Counted from the first letter of the stretch, positions 16,095 through 26,046 are shown. The stretch: 64,000 bases of DNA from Streptomyces sp. HNM0574 (GCF_012726235.1 NZ_JAASAH010000005.1:62001-126000); one strand, 5' to 3'. Numbers and translations are program-made. Notes: generated by a model not told the origin, from the letters alone.

Positions 16095-16158
16095 GAGTTC
16101 TCTCCTTGTCGACCTGCCCATGGGCTCTGTCGAACCCATGATGCCGGACGGTGAAACA

Positions 16159-16172
16159 GTGCGATCAGTCAC
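16159..16172. promoter_or_regulatory. Putative Crp binding site in the crp/nth intergenic region
   Basis: GTGCGATCAGTCAC fits the motif GTG-N6-GNCAC that I recall for Streptomyces Crp. It lies 65 bases upstream of the crp start and 105 bases upstream of the divergent nth start, so it could serve either promoter. Confidence 0.5.
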
Positions 16173-16276
16173 AAGTTTGACTCACGTGGCCACCGACTCC
16201 TAAGGCAGGGGGCCTACGGGGCCGTGAATCGCCGTCGTGCGGGGCGAATGTCAGCGCGCCCCCTTACGCTGGCCGA

Positions 16277-17323
16277 GTGTCCAATACCCCGTTGTGCGCG
16301 GGAAGAGAGGGGGCCGGGCGGGTGACGGCAAGGAAAGATTCCGCTGTGGGCGAACAGGAGCCCGCCAAAGCATCAAATGGGGAAGATGCGACAAATGGGG
16401 CAGTGAAGAAGGTGTCACCCCGAAGCGGTGCGACAAACCCCGCCCCCGGCACCGGAAACCGGTCCAAGGTCGCGAAGGGCACGACGAGCGCGAAACCGGC
16501 GAAGAAGACGGCGAAAGCGGCAAAGCCCGCGAAGACCGCCAAGCCCGAGACGCGGCTGGGCATGGTCCGCAGGGCCCGCCGGATCAACCGCGAGCTGGCG
16601 GACGTCTACTACTACGCGCACCCCGAGCTCGACTTCGGCAACCCCTTCGAGCTGCTGGTCGCCACCGTCCTCTCCGCACAGACCACCGACCTCCGGGTCA
16701 ACCAGACGACGCCCGCGCTCTTCGCCGCGTACCCCACCCCCGAGGACATGGCCGCGGCCGACCCCGAGCGGCTGGAGGAGCTGATCCGGCCCACCGGCTT
16801 CTTCCGGTCCAAGACGAAGTCGCTGATCGGTCTCTCGGCCGGGCTGCGGGACACCTTCGGCGGCGAGGTGCCGGGCACCATGGACGAGCTGGTCACGCTG
16901 CCCGGGGTGGGCCGGAAGACGGCCTTCGTCGTGCTCGGCAACGCCTTCGGCGTCCCCGGCCTCACCGTCGACACCCACTTCGGCCGCCTGGTGCGCCGCT
17001 GGAAGCTCACCGAGCAGACGGACCCGGACAAGGTCGAGGCGGAGATCGCCGAGATCATCCCGAAGAGCGAGTGGACGATGTTCTCGCACCGCACGATCTT
17101 CCACGGCCGCCGCGTCTGCCACTCCCGCAAGCCCGCCTGCGGCGCCTGCCCGATCGCGCACCTCTGCCCCGCGTACGGCGAGGGCGAGATGGACCCGGAA
17201 AAGGCGCGCAAGCTCCTCAAGTACGAGATGGGCGGCAAGCCGGGCCAGCGGCTGAGGCCCCCGGCCGACTACCCGGGCGAGCCCGCGCCGCCGCTGGGCA
17301 CCGCGGCGGGGGCGGCCACGTGA
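16277..17323 (+). CDS. nth: Endonuclease III (DNA glycosylase/AP lyase)
   Basis: 348-residue HhH-GPD base-excision repair enzyme that removes oxidised pyrimidines and nicks the AP site. The helix-hairpin-helix [14 protein letters not shown] contains the catalytic lysine, TVDTHFGRL the catalytic aspartate, and the C-terminal C-x6-C-x2-C-x5-C ([17 protein letters not shown]) holds the [4Fe-4S] cluster. An N-terminal extension of about 90 residues is Lys/Ala-rich and low in complexity, probably a basic DNA-contacting tail. GTG at 16277 is used; a GTG at 16322 is an alternative. The stop overlaps the start of the next gene (GTGA). Confidence 0.93.
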   Translation: MSNTPLCAGREGAGRVTARKDSAVGEQEPAKASNGEDATNGAVKKVSPRSGATNPAPGTGNRSKVAKGTTSAKPAKKTAKAAKPAKTAKPETRLGMVRRARRINRELADVYYYAHPELDFGNPFELLVATVLSAQTTDLRVNQTTPALFAAYPTPEDMAAADPERLEELIRPTGFFRSKTKSLIGLSAGLRDTFGGEVPGTMDELVTLPGVGRKTAFVVLGNAFGVPGLTVDTHFGRLVRRWKLTEQTDPDKVEAEIAEIIPKSEWTMFSHRTIFHGRRVCHSRKPACGACPIAHLCPAYGEGEMDPEKARKLLKYEMGGKPGQRLRPPADYPGEPAPPLGTAAGAAT

Positions 17324-18039
17324 CGGCTGCCCACTCCTCCTCCGCGGCCGACGCGGCCGACGGCGCCGCCGGGGACGTGACGGTCACCGACGCCGGTGTC
17401 CCGGACTGGCTGCGGCCCGTCGTCCGCCTCGCGCGGGACGTCGAGCCGCGGCAGCTCAGCCGGTTCCTGCCGCCGGCGGACGGCGGAGGCAGGCCCTCCG
17501 CGGTGCTCGTCCTCTTCGGGGAGTCGCGGCAGGGGCCCGAGATCCTGCTCATGGAGCGTGCCTCCAGCCTGCGTTCGCACCCGGGGCAGCCGTCCTTCCC
17601 CGGCGGCGCCCTCGATCCCGGGGACGGCGATCCGGAGGGCGAGGGTCCGCTGCGGGCCGCGCTGCGGGAGGCGGAGGAGGAGACCGGGCTCGACCCGTCC
17701 GGGGTGCAGATCTTCGCGACGCTGCCCGCGCTCTACATCCCCGTCAGCGGCTTCGTGGTGACGCCGGTGCTCGCCTGGTGGCGCCGGCCGACGCCGGTCG
17801 CGCCCGTCGATCCGGCCGAGACCGCCCGGGTGTTCACCGTGCCCGTCTCCGAGCTGACCGATCCGGCCAACCGTGCGACGGCGGCGCACCCTTCGGGGCA
17901 CACCGGGCCCGCGTTCCTGGTCGGTTCGGCGCTGGTCTGGGGCTTCACCGCCGGCGTGCTCGACCGCGTCCTGCACTACGCGGGATGGGAGCGCCCCTGG
18001 GACCGGAACAAGCGCGTCCCGCTCGACTGGCGCGCGTGA
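17320..18039 (+). CDS. NUDIX CoA pyrophosphatase (NudL-like)
   Basis: 239-residue NUDIX enzyme. It carries the CoA-pyrophosphatase signature [21 protein letters not shown] directly before the Nudix box helix [14 protein letters not shown]. This subfamily splits CoA into 4'-phosphopantetheine and 3',5'-ADP. The first 25 residues are Ala/Asp-rich and disordered. GTG overlaps the nth stop, and the protease gene follows after 13 bases, so nth, nudL and the MarP gene form one operon. Confidence 0.9.
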   Translation: MTAAHSSSAADAADGAAGDVTVTDAGVPDWLRPVVRLARDVEPRQLSRFLPPADGGGRPSAVLVLFGESRQGPEILLMERASSLRSHPGQPSFPGGALDPGDGDPEGEGPLRAALREAEEETGLDPSGVQIFATLPALYIPVSGFVVTPVLAWWRRPTPVAPVDPAETARVFTVPVSELTDPANRATAAHPSGHTGPAFLVGSALVWGFTAGVLDRVLHYAGWERPWDRNKRVPLDWRA

Positions 18040-18052
18040 GACGGTAGCTCCC

Positions 18053-19252
18053 GTGAATGCGCTGGACATCCTGCTTCTGCTCGCCGCGGTGTGGTTCGCG
18101 GTCGTCGGCTACCGCCAGGGCTTCGTCGTCGGCATCCTGTCGGTGACCGGCTTCCTGGGCGGCGGCCTGGTCGCGATCCTCGTGGTGCCCGTGGTCTGGG
18201 ACGGGCTCACGGACGGCGCGAAGCCCGGGACGTTCGGGGTGGTGGGCGCGGTGATCCTGGTGATCGTCTGCGCCTCCGTCGGCCAGGCGGTCACCACTCA
18301 TCTGGGTAACAAGCTGCGCCAGCACATCACTTGGTCGCCCGTACGAGCCCTGGACGCCTCCGGCGGCGCGCTGGTGAACGTCCTCGCGATGCTGATCGTC
18401 GCCTGGCTCATCGGCTCCGCCCTCGCGGGTACGTCGCTGCCGACGGTCGGCAAGGAGGTGCGCAGCTCGAAGATCCTGCTCGGCGTCTCGCGGGTGATGC
18501 CCCATCAGGCGACGGGCTGGTTCAACGACTTCTCCTCCGTCCTCGCGCAGAACGGTTTCCCGCAGGTCTTCTCGCCCTTCGCGAACGAGCCGATCGAGCA
18601 CGTCCCCGCGCCCGATCCCCGCCTCGCGCACAGCCCCGTCGTGGCGCAGGCGAAGCGGAGCATCGTCAAGGTCGTGGGCACGGCGCCGAGTTGCGGGAAG
18701 GTGCTGGAGGGCACCGGCTTCGTCTTCGGCAGGCAGCGGGTCATGACGAACGCCCACGTCGTCGGCGGTGTCACGGAACCGACCGTGCAGATCGGCGGCG
18801 AGGGCAGGACGTACCAGGCGCGGGTGGTGCGCTACAACTGGAAGCGCGACATCGCCGTCCTGGAAGTCCCCGAACTGCGCGCCCCCGCGCTGAAGTTCGC
18901 CGACCGGGACGCCGAGCGCGGCGCGGACGCCATCGTCGCCGGCTTCCCGGAGAACGGCGGCTTCGACGTCCGCTCCGCCCGGCTCCGCGGCCGCGTCGAG
19001 GCCGACGGCCCGGACATCTACCAGCGGGGCACGGTCAACCGCGACGTCTACTCGCTCTACACCACCATCCGCCAGGGCAACTCCGGCGGCCCGCTGCTCA
19101 CTCCGGGCGGCGAGGTGTACGGCGTCGTCTTCGCCAAGTCCCTCGACGACCCCACCACCGGGTACGCGCTGACGGGCGACGAGGTCCGCGAGGACGTCCG
19201 GCGCGGCCGCGTCGCCGACAAGCAGGCCGACAGCCAGGGCTGCGCGATGTGA
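18053..19252 (+). CDS. Membrane serine protease, MarP type (CvpA domain plus trypsin-like domain)
   Basis: 399-residue protease. Four predicted transmembrane helices in the first 150 residues form a colicin V production (CvpA) domain, starting VNALDILLLLAAVWFAVVGYRQG. The extracytoplasmic chymotrypsin-fold domain has the triad H235 (TNAHVV), D266 (KRDIAVL) and S344 (QGNSGGP). In Mycobacterium, MarP (Rv3671c) activates a peptidoglycan hydrolase under acid stress, and its gene lies beside nth and nudL just as here. Two cysteines flank the protease domain and may form the redox-controlled disulfide known for MarP. GTG start at 18053. Confidence 0.92.
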   Translation: MNALDILLLLAAVWFAVVGYRQGFVVGILSVTGFLGGGLVAILVVPVVWDGLTDGAKPGTFGVVGAVILVIVCASVGQAVTTHLGNKLRQHITWSPVRALDASGGALVNVLAMLIVAWLIGSALAGTSLPTVGKEVRSSKILLGVSRVMPHQATGWFNDFSSVLAQNGFPQVFSPFANEPIEHVPAPDPRLAHSPVVAQAKRSIVKVVGTAPSCGKVLEGTGFVFGRQRVMTNAHVVGGVTEPTVQIGGEGRTYQARVVRYNWKRDIAVLEVPELRAPALKFADRDAERGADAIVAGFPENGGFDVRSARLRGRVEADGPDIYQRGTVNRDVYSLYTTIRQGNSGGPLLTPGGEVYGVVFAKSLDDPTTGYALTGDEVREDVRRGRVADKQADSQGCAM

Positions 19253-19266
19253 CGGCGGGGCGCCGG

Positions 19267-19491
19267 TCAGCCGCGCGTGTGGCGGAGGCGGGCCCCCACC
19301 CAGCGCGCCCGGCGGCGGAGAATACGAGGAATGTCCAGCTCGCTCATCCCGGGCGCCGGTGGTCCTCCGGGCCCTGCGGGAGAGTGCTCACCACGGCTCG
19401 GTCCGGTGCCCTGCACCGGGACCCTTCCCTTGGTGAAGCTGCGCTTACGTGCCACGTCACGGTAGTCGTGCGTCCAGCCCATACAGCGCAC
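19267..19491 (-). CDS. Hypothetical small basic protein
   Basis: 74-residue frame with a Pro/Gly-rich centre and an arginine-rich C-terminus (MSELDIPRILRRRARWVGARLRHTRG). It occupies most of the 350-base gap between the MarP-type protease and the hydrolase genes. Third-position GC is lower than in its neighbours and no clear ribosome site is seen, so it may not be translated. I recognise no family. Confidence 0.35.
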   Translation of the reverse strand: MRCMGWTHDYRDVARKRSFTKGRVPVQGTGPSRGEHSPAGPGGPPAPGMSELDIPRILRRRARWVGARLRHTRG

Positions 19492-19604
19492 TGTGCCCGT
19501 GGCCCAAGGTCAGTAATCGCCCCGCGGCTACTCGATGGGCCTATGCGGCGGGCATGTGAGCGAATACCCGGGCGCGCTCCCCGGCACGCGCTCCGGCTCG
19601 CGGT

Positions 19605-20534
19605 CTAGCGGTCCGGTTCCTCGTCCTTCAGCCAGCTGATCAGCTCGGCCGAGAAGGCGCCGGGGTCCTCCTCGTGCGGCCAGTGCCCCAGCCCGTCGAA
19701 GAGCCGCCAACGGTAGGGCGCCTCCACGTACTTGCCCGACCCGGCGGCGCTCCGCGTGCGCAGCACGGGGTCGAGCGAGCCGTGCAGATGGAGGGTCGGC
19801 ACGCGGACCGGGCGCTTCATCCGCCGGTTGAACTGGATGCCGTCGGGCCGGGCCAGCGAACGCACCAGCCAGCGGTACGGCTCGATCGAGCAGTGCGCCG
19901 TCGACGGCACGCACATCGCCTGCCGGTAGTGCTCCACGGCGTCGTCCTCGGGAAGCTTCGGACCGGCCCACTCCCGGATCAGACGCCCCACCAGGGCGCC
20001 CTCGTCCGCGACGAGCTGACGCTCCGGCACCCAGGGCCGCTGGAAACCCCAGATGTACGAGCCGGCCGCCGTCTGCCGTATGTCGCCGAGCATCGCCGCC
20101 CGCCAGCGGCGCGGGTGCGGCATCGAGGACACGGCCAGCCGACGGATCAGCTTCGGCCGCATCACGGCCGCCGTCCACGCCAGGTACCCGCCGAGGTCGT
20201 GCCCGACGAGCGCCGCGTCCGGCTCACCCAGGGACCGGATGACGCCGGTGACGTCGAGGGCGAGGTTGGCCGGGTCGTAGCCGCGGGGCGTGCGGTCGCT
20301 GCCGCCCACGCCCCGCAGGTCCATCGCCACCGCGCGGTACCCGGCGTCGGCCAGCGCGGTCAGCTGGTGCCGCCAGGCCCACCAGTACTGCGGGAAACCG
20401 TGCAGCAGCAGGACCAGCGGCCCCTCGCCCAGCTCCGCGATGTGGAAACGCGCCCCGTTCGCGGCCACGTCCCGGTGGGTCCAGGGGCCGTTCTCGGGGC
20501 GGATCACGTTCACGGGTCTCGCGGGGTTGGTCAT
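19605..20534 (-). CDS. Alpha/beta hydrolase, epoxide hydrolase-like
   Basis: 309-residue hydrolase with oxyanion motif HGFPQYWWAWRHQL, nucleophile elbow VGHDLGGYLAW (Asp nucleophile, as in epoxide hydrolases and dehalogenases), and a C-terminal GLGHWPHEEDP with the catalytic histidine. Substrate unknown. The ATG at 20534 overlaps the stop of the upstream holin-X-family gene by four bases, so the two are co-translated. Confidence 0.87.
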   Translation of the reverse strand: MTNPARPVNVIRPENGPWTHRDVAANGARFHIAELGEGPLVLLLHGFPQYWWAWRHQLTALADAGYRAVAMDLRGVGGSDRTPRGYDPANLALDVTGVIRSLGEPDAALVGHDLGGYLAWTAAVMRPKLIRRLAVSSMPHPRRWRAAMLGDIRQTAAGSYIWGFQRPWVPERQLVADEGALVGRLIREWAGPKLPEDDAVEHYRQAMCVPSTAHCSIEPYRWLVRSLARPDGIQFNRRMKRPVRVPTLHLHGSLDPVLRTRSAAGSGKYVEAPYRWRLFDGLGHWPHEEDPGAFSAELISWLKDEEPDR

Positions 20535-21040
20535 ACGCCCGAGCGTGTCACATCGCGCGCGCCGCCGGAGACGGCCTTGGCGCCGGTGTAGTCGTCGGTG
20601 TGCGCTCCGCTGCCGAGCTTGACCTGGCCGTTGCCCGCGGCCCGCGGGTGCGGCTTGGCCTTCTGCAGCACGGCGGCCGTCTGCTTCGCCGAGGCGATGG
20701 ACTTCTCCGGCGGCTTGATCTTCTTGAACTTCCGCAGGGCCCACAGCAGCAGGATCAGCGCCAGCAGGATGAACGCGCCGCCCACGATCAGGAAGGACCA
20801 GGCGAGCCCGAGCCCCAGGTTGTGGATGCCGTAGGCCGCGGCGAAGCTCAGCACGGGGAGCGAGAAGAGCAGCAGCACGCCGGCGGCGATGGCGAAACCA
20901 CCGCCCATCACGCCCCGCTTCACGTCCTGCCGGATCTCGGCCTTCGCCAGCGCGATCTCGTCGTGCACCAGCGCGGACAGTTCGGTGGTGGCCGAGGCGA
21001 CCAACTGGCCGAGGCTGCGGCCGTCGTCGGCTGCGCTCAT
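20531..21040 (-). CDS. Actinobacterial holin-X / phage_holin_3_6 family membrane protein
   Basis: 169-residue protein: an amphipathic N-terminus (SLGQLVASATTELSALVHDEIALAKAEI), two transmembrane helices (about 47-70 and 77-100) and a basic cytoplasmic tail. The VHDEIALAKAEI segment is diagnostic of this family, which is chromosomal despite the phage-holin name and of unknown function. The start has AGAGGGAGATACCG immediately upstream. It is coupled to the downstream hydrolase gene. Confidence 0.85.
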   Translation of the reverse strand: MSAADDGRSLGQLVASATTELSALVHDEIALAKAEIRQDVKRGVMGGGFAIAAGVLLLFSLPVLSFAAAYGIHNLGLGLAWSFLIVGGAFILLALILLLWALRKFKKIKPPEKSIASAKQTAAVLQKAKPHPRAAGNGQVKLGSGAHTDDYTGAKAVSGGARDVTRSGV

Positions 21041-21220
21041 CGGTATCTCCCTCTTCTCTGCGGCTTCTTCGGGCCGGTCGGTCCCGGCTCGCACGGTCTA
21101 CTCGTCAGTCAGATCATGCCGGACCATCGTCCTCCACGCGTTCCCGCCGGGCCACCTCGGCAGGCCCCGTGGCGGCGAGCCGTCTTCCATCCGTGATGTG
21201 CGCGGGCCCGCGGAACGCGC

Positions 21221-21255
21221 GGAGGGGCACCCGGCCGCGTGCCGGGTGCCCCTCC
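21221..21255 (-). terminator. acsA terminator
   Basis: Perfect 15-bp stem GGAGGGGCACCCGGC / GCCGGGTGCCCCTCC with a 5-base loop, 40 bases after the acsA stop. Confidence 0.85.
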
Positions 21256-21294
21256 GAACCGTGCGGGCGCCGCTCCGGCGCCGCGCGGTGTGCG

Positions 21295-23262
21295 TCAGTC
21301 GTCGCCGCCGGACGTGGGCAGCTGACTCTGGATCAGGTCCATCACGGACGAGTCCGTCAGCGTCTGCGTGTCACCCAGGGTGCGGTTCTCCGCGACGTCG
21401 CGGAGCAGGCGGCGCATGATCTTGCCGGAGCGGGTCTTCGGGAGCTCCGCCACCGGCAGGATGCGCTTCGGCTTCGCGATCGGCCCGAGCTGCTTGCCGA
21501 CGTGCTGCCGCAGCTCCTCGGCCAGGCCATCGGCATCCTCGGCGTTGTCGCCCCGCAGGATGACGAAGGCGCAGATCGACTGCGTCGTCTGCGGGTCGGT
21601 CGCGCCGACCACGGCGGCCTCGGCGACGGCCGGGTGGGCGACGAGCGCCGACTCGACCTCCGTCGTCGAGATGTTGTGGCCGGAGACGAGCATGACGTCG
21701 TCGACCCGGCCGAGCAGCCAGATGTCGCCGTCGTCGTCCTTCTTCGCGCCGTCACCCGCGAAGTACTTGTCCTCGAAGCGGGACCAGTAGGTGTCCAGGA
21801 AGCGCTGGTCGTCGCCCCAGATGGTGCGGAGCATCGCGGGCCACGGCTCGGTCAGCACGAGGTAGCCGCCCGCGCCGTCCGGCACCTCCTCCGCCTGCTC
21901 GTCGACGACCTGCGCGGAGATCCCGGGCAGCGGACGCTGCGCGGAGCCCGGCTTGGTGTGCGTGACACCCGGCAGGGGGCTGATCATCATGCCGCCCGTC
22001 TCCGTCTGCCACCAGGTGTCCACGACGGGGGTGCGGTCGGCGCCGATGTGGTGCCGGTACCAGACCCACGCCTCGGGGTTGATCGGCTCGCCGACGGACC
22101 CGAGGATGCGCAGGGAGGAGAGGTCGTACTTCGCCGGGATGTCGTCGCCCCACTTCATGGAGGCCCGGATCGCGGTCGGCGCGCAGTACAGGATGGTGAC
22201 GCCGTACTTCTGGACGATCTCCCACCAGCGGCCCTTGTGCGGGGAGTCCGGGGTGCCCTCGTACAGCACCTCCGTCGCACCGTTCGCGAGCGGCCCGTAG
22301 ACGATGTACGAGTGCCCGGTGACCCAGCCGACGTCGGCGGTGCACCAGAACACGTCCTTCTCCGGCTTCAGGTCGAAGACGGCGTGGTGGGTGTACGCGA
22401 CCTGGGTCAGGTAGCCGCCCGTGGTGTGCAGGATGCCCTTCGGCTTCCCGGTGGTGCCCGAGGTGTAGAGGATGAACAGCGGGTGCTCGGCGTCGAACTG
22501 CTCCGGCGTGTGCTGGTCGCTCTGCCGCTCGACGAGGTCGTGCCACCACACGTCGCGGCTCTCGGTCCAGTCGATGTCCTCCTGCCCCGTCCGGCGCACG
22601 ACGAGGACGTTGCGGACGTTCTCGGTGCCGGGGCGGGTCAGCGCCTCGTCGACGGCGGGCTTGAGCGAGCTGGCCTTGCCCTTGCGGTAGCCGCCGTCCG
22701 CGGTGATGACGACGCGGGCGTCGGCGTCCTGGATGCGCGCGGCCAGCGCGTCGGCGGAGAAGCCGCCGAAGACCACCGAGTGCGGTGCGCCGATGCGGGC
22801 GCAGGCCAGCATCGCGACGACCGTCTCCGGGATCATCGGCATGTAGACGGCGACCCGGTCCCCGGCCTGGACGCCCAGCTCGGTCAGCGCGTTGGCGGCC
22901 TTGGAGACCTCGCTCTGGAGCTGCGCGTACGTCAGGCTGCGGGAGTCGCCCGGCTCGCCCTCGAAGTGCACCGCCACGCGGTCGCCGTTCCCGGCCTCCA
23001 CGTGCCGGTCGACGCAGTTGTACGCGACGTTGAGCTTGCCGTCCGCGAACCACTTCGCGAAGGGCGGGTTCGACCAGTCCAGCGTCTCGGTGGGTTCGGT
23101 GCCCCAGTCGAGCCGGCGCGCCTGCTCGGCCCAGAAGCCCAGCCGGTCAGCCTTCGCCTGCTCGTACGCTTCCGCGGTGACGTTGGCATGGGCGGCCAGG
23201 TCGGCGGGCGGAGCGAACCTCCGCTCTTCCTTGAGCAGGTTGGCCAGGCTTTCGTTGCTCAC
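21295..23262 (-). CDS. acsA: Acetyl-CoA synthetase
   Basis: 655-residue AMP-forming acetate-CoA ligase, full length for the family. Adenylation motifs seen: the P-loop-like [26 protein letters not shown], and the C-terminal [15 protein letters not shown] whose lysine K614 is the reversible acetylation site in this enzyme class. It activates scavenged acetate for central carbon metabolism. AAGGGAGATGTCGTG precedes the ATG. A DasR-like operator lies 88 bases upstream, which would link acetate use to N-acetylglucosamine signalling. Confidence 0.96.
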   Translation of the reverse strand: MSNESLANLLKEERRFAPPADLAAHANVTAEAYEQAKADRLGFWAEQARRLDWGTEPTETLDWSNPPFAKWFADGKLNVAYNCVDRHVEAGNGDRVAVHFEGEPGDSRSLTYAQLQSEVSKAANALTELGVQAGDRVAVYMPMIPETVVAMLACARIGAPHSVVFGGFSADALAARIQDADARVVITADGGYRKGKASSLKPAVDEALTRPGTENVRNVLVVRRTGQEDIDWTESRDVWWHDLVERQSDQHTPEQFDAEHPLFILYTSGTTGKPKGILHTTGGYLTQVAYTHHAVFDLKPEKDVFWCTADVGWVTGHSYIVYGPLANGATEVLYEGTPDSPHKGRWWEIVQKYGVTILYCAPTAIRASMKWGDDIPAKYDLSSLRILGSVGEPINPEAWVWYRHHIGADRTPVVDTWWQTETGGMMISPLPGVTHTKPGSAQRPLPGISAQVVDEQAEEVPDGAGGYLVLTEPWPAMLRTIWGDDQRFLDTYWSRFEDKYFAGDGAKKDDDGDIWLLGRVDDVMLVSGHNISTTEVESALVAHPAVAEAAVVGATDPQTTQSICAFVILRGDNAEDADGLAEELRQHVGKQLGPIAKPKRILPVAELPKTRSGKIMRRLLRDVAENRTLGDTQTLTDSSVMDLIQSQLPTSGGDD

Positions 23263-23349
23263 GACATCTCCCTTTCCCAGGGTGTCCGCTGTGTCCCGGG
23301 GGCTAGCTCATCAGCCCCGACGCCTCGGTGACAAGGGTCTCAGGCAAAA

Positions 23350-23365
23350 AGTGGTATAGACCTGT
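23350..23365. promoter_or_regulatory. DasR-type (dre) operator upstream of acsA
   Basis: AGTGGTATAGACCTGT agrees with the dre consensus A(G/C)TGGTCTAGACCA(G/C)T at 14 of 16 positions and keeps the GT-N4-AC core. It lies in the 380-base gap between acsA and the divergent lipoprotein gene, much nearer to acsA. A lower-GC stretch at 23545-23580 (TTGTCG...TAATGT) is a possible promoter for the lipoprotein gene. Confidence 0.6.
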
Positions 23366-23643
23366 TGCCGCTCGTGCGCCCACCCCGTGCCCGCACGACC
23401 GCCCAGCGCACAAAGGAATGTGAGGGGCAGTCAGCGGTTGCCGCGTATCCGGCCGTCGCTCTCCTTTCGCGTGTCGCCCGCCGTGCGTCGTCGTACGGCC
23501 GGGACGGCCGTCGCTCCGCAAAACAGGTGAATAAAGCAGCATGGTCAGCTTGTCGTACTTACTACTTATCTCTCTAATGTCACTTTGGTCCGACGTGAAC
23601 GCGCAGGCGAGCAGCGGCGCGACGTCGACACCAAGGCGGACGG

Positions 23644-24906
23644 ATGAGACCCAGACGGAGATGGACGACAGGCGCGGCGACGGTCACGGCACTGTCGGCG
23701 CTGGCGGTGGCCATCGGGGGCTGCACCAACGAGCAGACCGGATCCAGCGGTTCGGACGACTCGGAAAACGTCAAGGGACGGAAGGGCGGCACCGCGCAAC
23801 AGGCCCAGCGCACGGCGCCGCAGCTGATCGGTGACGGCTCCACGGCGCGCACCGGGCAGCAGCCGCACCAGCCGGTACCGAAGAAGCTCAAGAAGGGGAA
23901 GAAGCCGCCCCAGTTCGTGGTGTTCTCCTGGGACGGCGCGGGCGAGGACAGCAAGGAGCTCTTCTCCCGCTTCCGCAAGGCCGGCAAGAAGTATGACGCC
24001 GCGCAGACGTACTTCCTCACCGGCCTCTACGTGCTCCCCGAGGACAAGTCCGACCGCTACCGTCCGCCGCAGCACGCCCAGGGAGCCTCCGACATCGGGT
24101 TCCTCAAGGACGAGAACGTCCGGGCGACGCTCAAGCAGATGCGTGCCGCGTGGCGGGACGGCAGCGAGATCGGCACCCATTTCAACGGGCACTTCTGCGG
24201 GGCCGACGGCGTCAACAACTGGTCCGCCGAGGACTGGAAGAGCGAGATCCGCCAGGCCAAGTGGATGGTGGAGAACTGGAAGACCACCACGGGCTGGAAG
24301 GGCGCCGACCCGCTGCCCTTCGACTACGGCAAGGAACTCATCGGCGGCCGCACCCCCTGCCTGGAAGGCCAGGAGAACCTGATGAAGGCCGCGTCCGAGA
24401 TGGGCTTCCGGTACGACTCCAGCGGCAACGGCAAGCAGGTGTGGCCCGGTAAGAAGCACGGGCTGTGGGACATTCCGCTCCAGGCCGTGCCCATCCCCGG
24501 GCGGAACATCGAGACGCTGTCCATGGACTACAACTTCATGGCCAACCAGTCCGTGACGCCCGACGGCCCCAAGGAGAAGCACGCCGAGTACGGGCGCCAG
24601 ATGCGCGAGGGGCTGCTCGCCGGCTTCGACCGCGCGTACAAGGGCAACCGTGCGCCGCTGATCATCGGCAACCACTTCGAGGACTGGAACGGCGGCGTCT
24701 ACATGGACGCCATCGAGCACACCATGAAGACCGTCTGCCCGAAGAAGGACGTCCGCTGCGTCTCCTTCCGGCAGCTGGTCGACTGGCTGGACGAGCAGGA
24801 CCCGAAGGTGCTCGACGCACTGCGCGGGCTGGAGGTCGGACAGAGCCCCAAGGGCGGCTGGAAGAAGCTCACCTCCGCCGCCGCGGAGGGCACGAAGCGG
24901 AGCTAG
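23644..24906 (+). CDS. Secreted lipoprotein with NodB-like polysaccharide deacetylase fold
   Basis: 420-residue exported protein. MRPRRRWTTG plus a hydrophobic core leads to lipobox AIGGC with C27 as the lipidation site, then a Lys/Gln-rich linker. The globular domain (about 95-400) keeps deacetylase-like landmarks: FSWDGAGED at the strand that normally holds TFDDG, and IGTHFNGHFCG with the HxxxH metal pair. The first aspartate pair is altered, so catalytic activity is uncertain. Expected on the outer face of the membrane or in the wall. It converges with the CooC-like gene on a shared terminator. Confidence 0.83.
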   Translation: MRPRRRWTTGAATVTALSALAVAIGGCTNEQTGSSGSDDSENVKGRKGGTAQQAQRTAPQLIGDGSTARTGQQPHQPVPKKLKKGKKPPQFVVFSWDGAGEDSKELFSRFRKAGKKYDAAQTYFLTGLYVLPEDKSDRYRPPQHAQGASDIGFLKDENVRATLKQMRAAWRDGSEIGTHFNGHFCGADGVNNWSAEDWKSEIRQAKWMVENWKTTTGWKGADPLPFDYGKELIGGRTPCLEGQENLMKAASEMGFRYDSSGNGKQVWPGKKHGLWDIPLQAVPIPGRNIETLSMDYNFMANQSVTPDGPKEKHAEYGRQMREGLLAGFDRAYKGNRAPLIIGNHFEDWNGGVYMDAIEHTMKTVCPKKDVRCVSFRQLVDWLDEQDPKVLDALRGLEVGQSPKGGWKKLTSAAAEGTKRS

Positions 24907-24913
24907 CCGAGGC

Positions 24914-24945
24914 GCCCCCGTTCCGGAACGCTCCGGGACGGGGGC
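24914..24945. terminator. Bidirectional terminator (lipoprotein / CooC-like)
   Basis: Stem GCCCCCGT / ACGGGGGC with inner extension TCCGG...CCGG between convergent genes. Confidence 0.7.
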
Positions 24946-24961
24946 ACCCCGCGTGACGCGG

Positions 24962-25945
24962 TCAGGCCGGCTGCGGCGCCGTCCGCTCCGACAGGACGAA
25001 GCCCGGGTCGACCTGGGCCGCCAGGTCGATCCCCGTCCGCTCGTTGCCCCAGCTCTCGGCGTTCCGCAGGTGGAAGTGCACCATCTGGCGCGTGTAGCGC
25101 TCCCAGTCGCGCTGCTCGTACGCGCCGTCGGCCGTGGAGTGGAGCGTGTCCAGGGCGTTCCTGTTGACCTCCTCCAGCTCGCCGAACGGCTTCGGGCGGC
25201 CCTTCTCCATCGCGCGGACCCAGTCCGAGTGGCCGACCGTGACGAGCAGGTCGTCGCCCACCTCCTCGCGGAGGAAGTCCAGGTCGTCGGGGCTCTGCAC
25301 CTTGTTGCCGACGACCCTCAGCGGGACGCCGAAGTCCCGCGCGTACTCCTTGTACTGCCGGTAGACCGAGACGCCCTTGCGGGTCGGCTCGGCCACCAGG
25401 AACGTCATGTCGAAGCGGGTGAACATCCCGGACGCGAAGGAATCGCTGCCGGCCGTCATGTCCACCACGACGAACTCGTCCCGCCCGTCGACCAGATGGT
25501 TCAGGCACAGCTCCACCGCGCCGGTCTTGGAGTGGTAACAGGCGACGCCCAGGTCCGAGTCCGTGAACGGGCCCGTGGCCATCAGGCGGATGTCGCCGCC
25601 CTCCAGCGGGACGCTCCGCGCGCAGGCGTCGTAGACGGGATTGCTCTCGTCGATCCGCAGCAGCCGGGAGCCGGACCCTGGCGGCGTCGTCTTGATCATG
25701 TCCTGCGCGGAGCCGATCCGCGGGTTGGAGCCGCGCAGATAGTCCTTGATGAGCGGGAGCTGCGCGCCCATCGCGGGCAGCTCGGCCGACTCCTCGTCGG
25801 TCAGCCCGAGGGCCGCGCCCAGATGCTGGTTGATGTCCGCGTCCACCGCGACGACGGGTGCGCGGCGGGCTGCGAGCAGGCGGATGAACAGTGAGGACAG
25901 CGTCGTCTTGCCGCTGCCACCCTTGCCAACGAAAGCGATTTTCAT
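24962..25945 (-). CDS. CooC/ParA-like P-loop ATPase
   Basis: 327-residue SIMIBI ATPase: deviant Walker A MKIAFVGKGGSGKTTLSSLF at the N-terminus, VVAVDADINQHLGAALG (Walker A'), and FVVVDMTAGSDSFASG (switch II). The overall pattern resembles CooC, which loads nickel into carbon monoxide dehydrogenase, but no such enzyme is nearby, so the client is unknown. ATG at 25945. Its start faces that of the Fic-fold gene 101 bases away; the two conserved divergent genes may be functionally tied. Confidence 0.85.
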   Translation of the reverse strand: MKIAFVGKGGSGKTTLSSLFIRLLAARRAPVVAVDADINQHLGAALGLTDEESAELPAMGAQLPLIKDYLRGSNPRIGSAQDMIKTTPPGSGSRLLRIDESNPVYDACARSVPLEGGDIRLMATGPFTDSDLGVACYHSKTGAVELCLNHLVDGRDEFVVVDMTAGSDSFASGMFTRFDMTFLVAEPTRKGVSVYRQYKEYARDFGVPLRVVGNKVQSPDDLDFLREEVGDDLLVTVGHSDWVRAMEKGRPKPFGELEEVNRNALDTLHSTADGAYEQRDWERYTRQMVHFHLRNAESWGNERTGIDLAAQVDPGFVLSERTAPQPA

Positions 25946-26046
25946 AAGCAGAAGACTAGGCGCGGCCCGCGCCGCCACCAACGCCCGAGGTGGGGAAGAC
26001 CACTCGATCGGGCGGTGGAGCCGGACCGGCGCGTAGGGTCGTACGC

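Noticed and set aside
20531..21040. Phage origin for the holin-X-family gene
   Set aside because: The family is a normal actinobacterial chromosomal one and the gene is translationally coupled to a core hydrolase gene; the name is historical.
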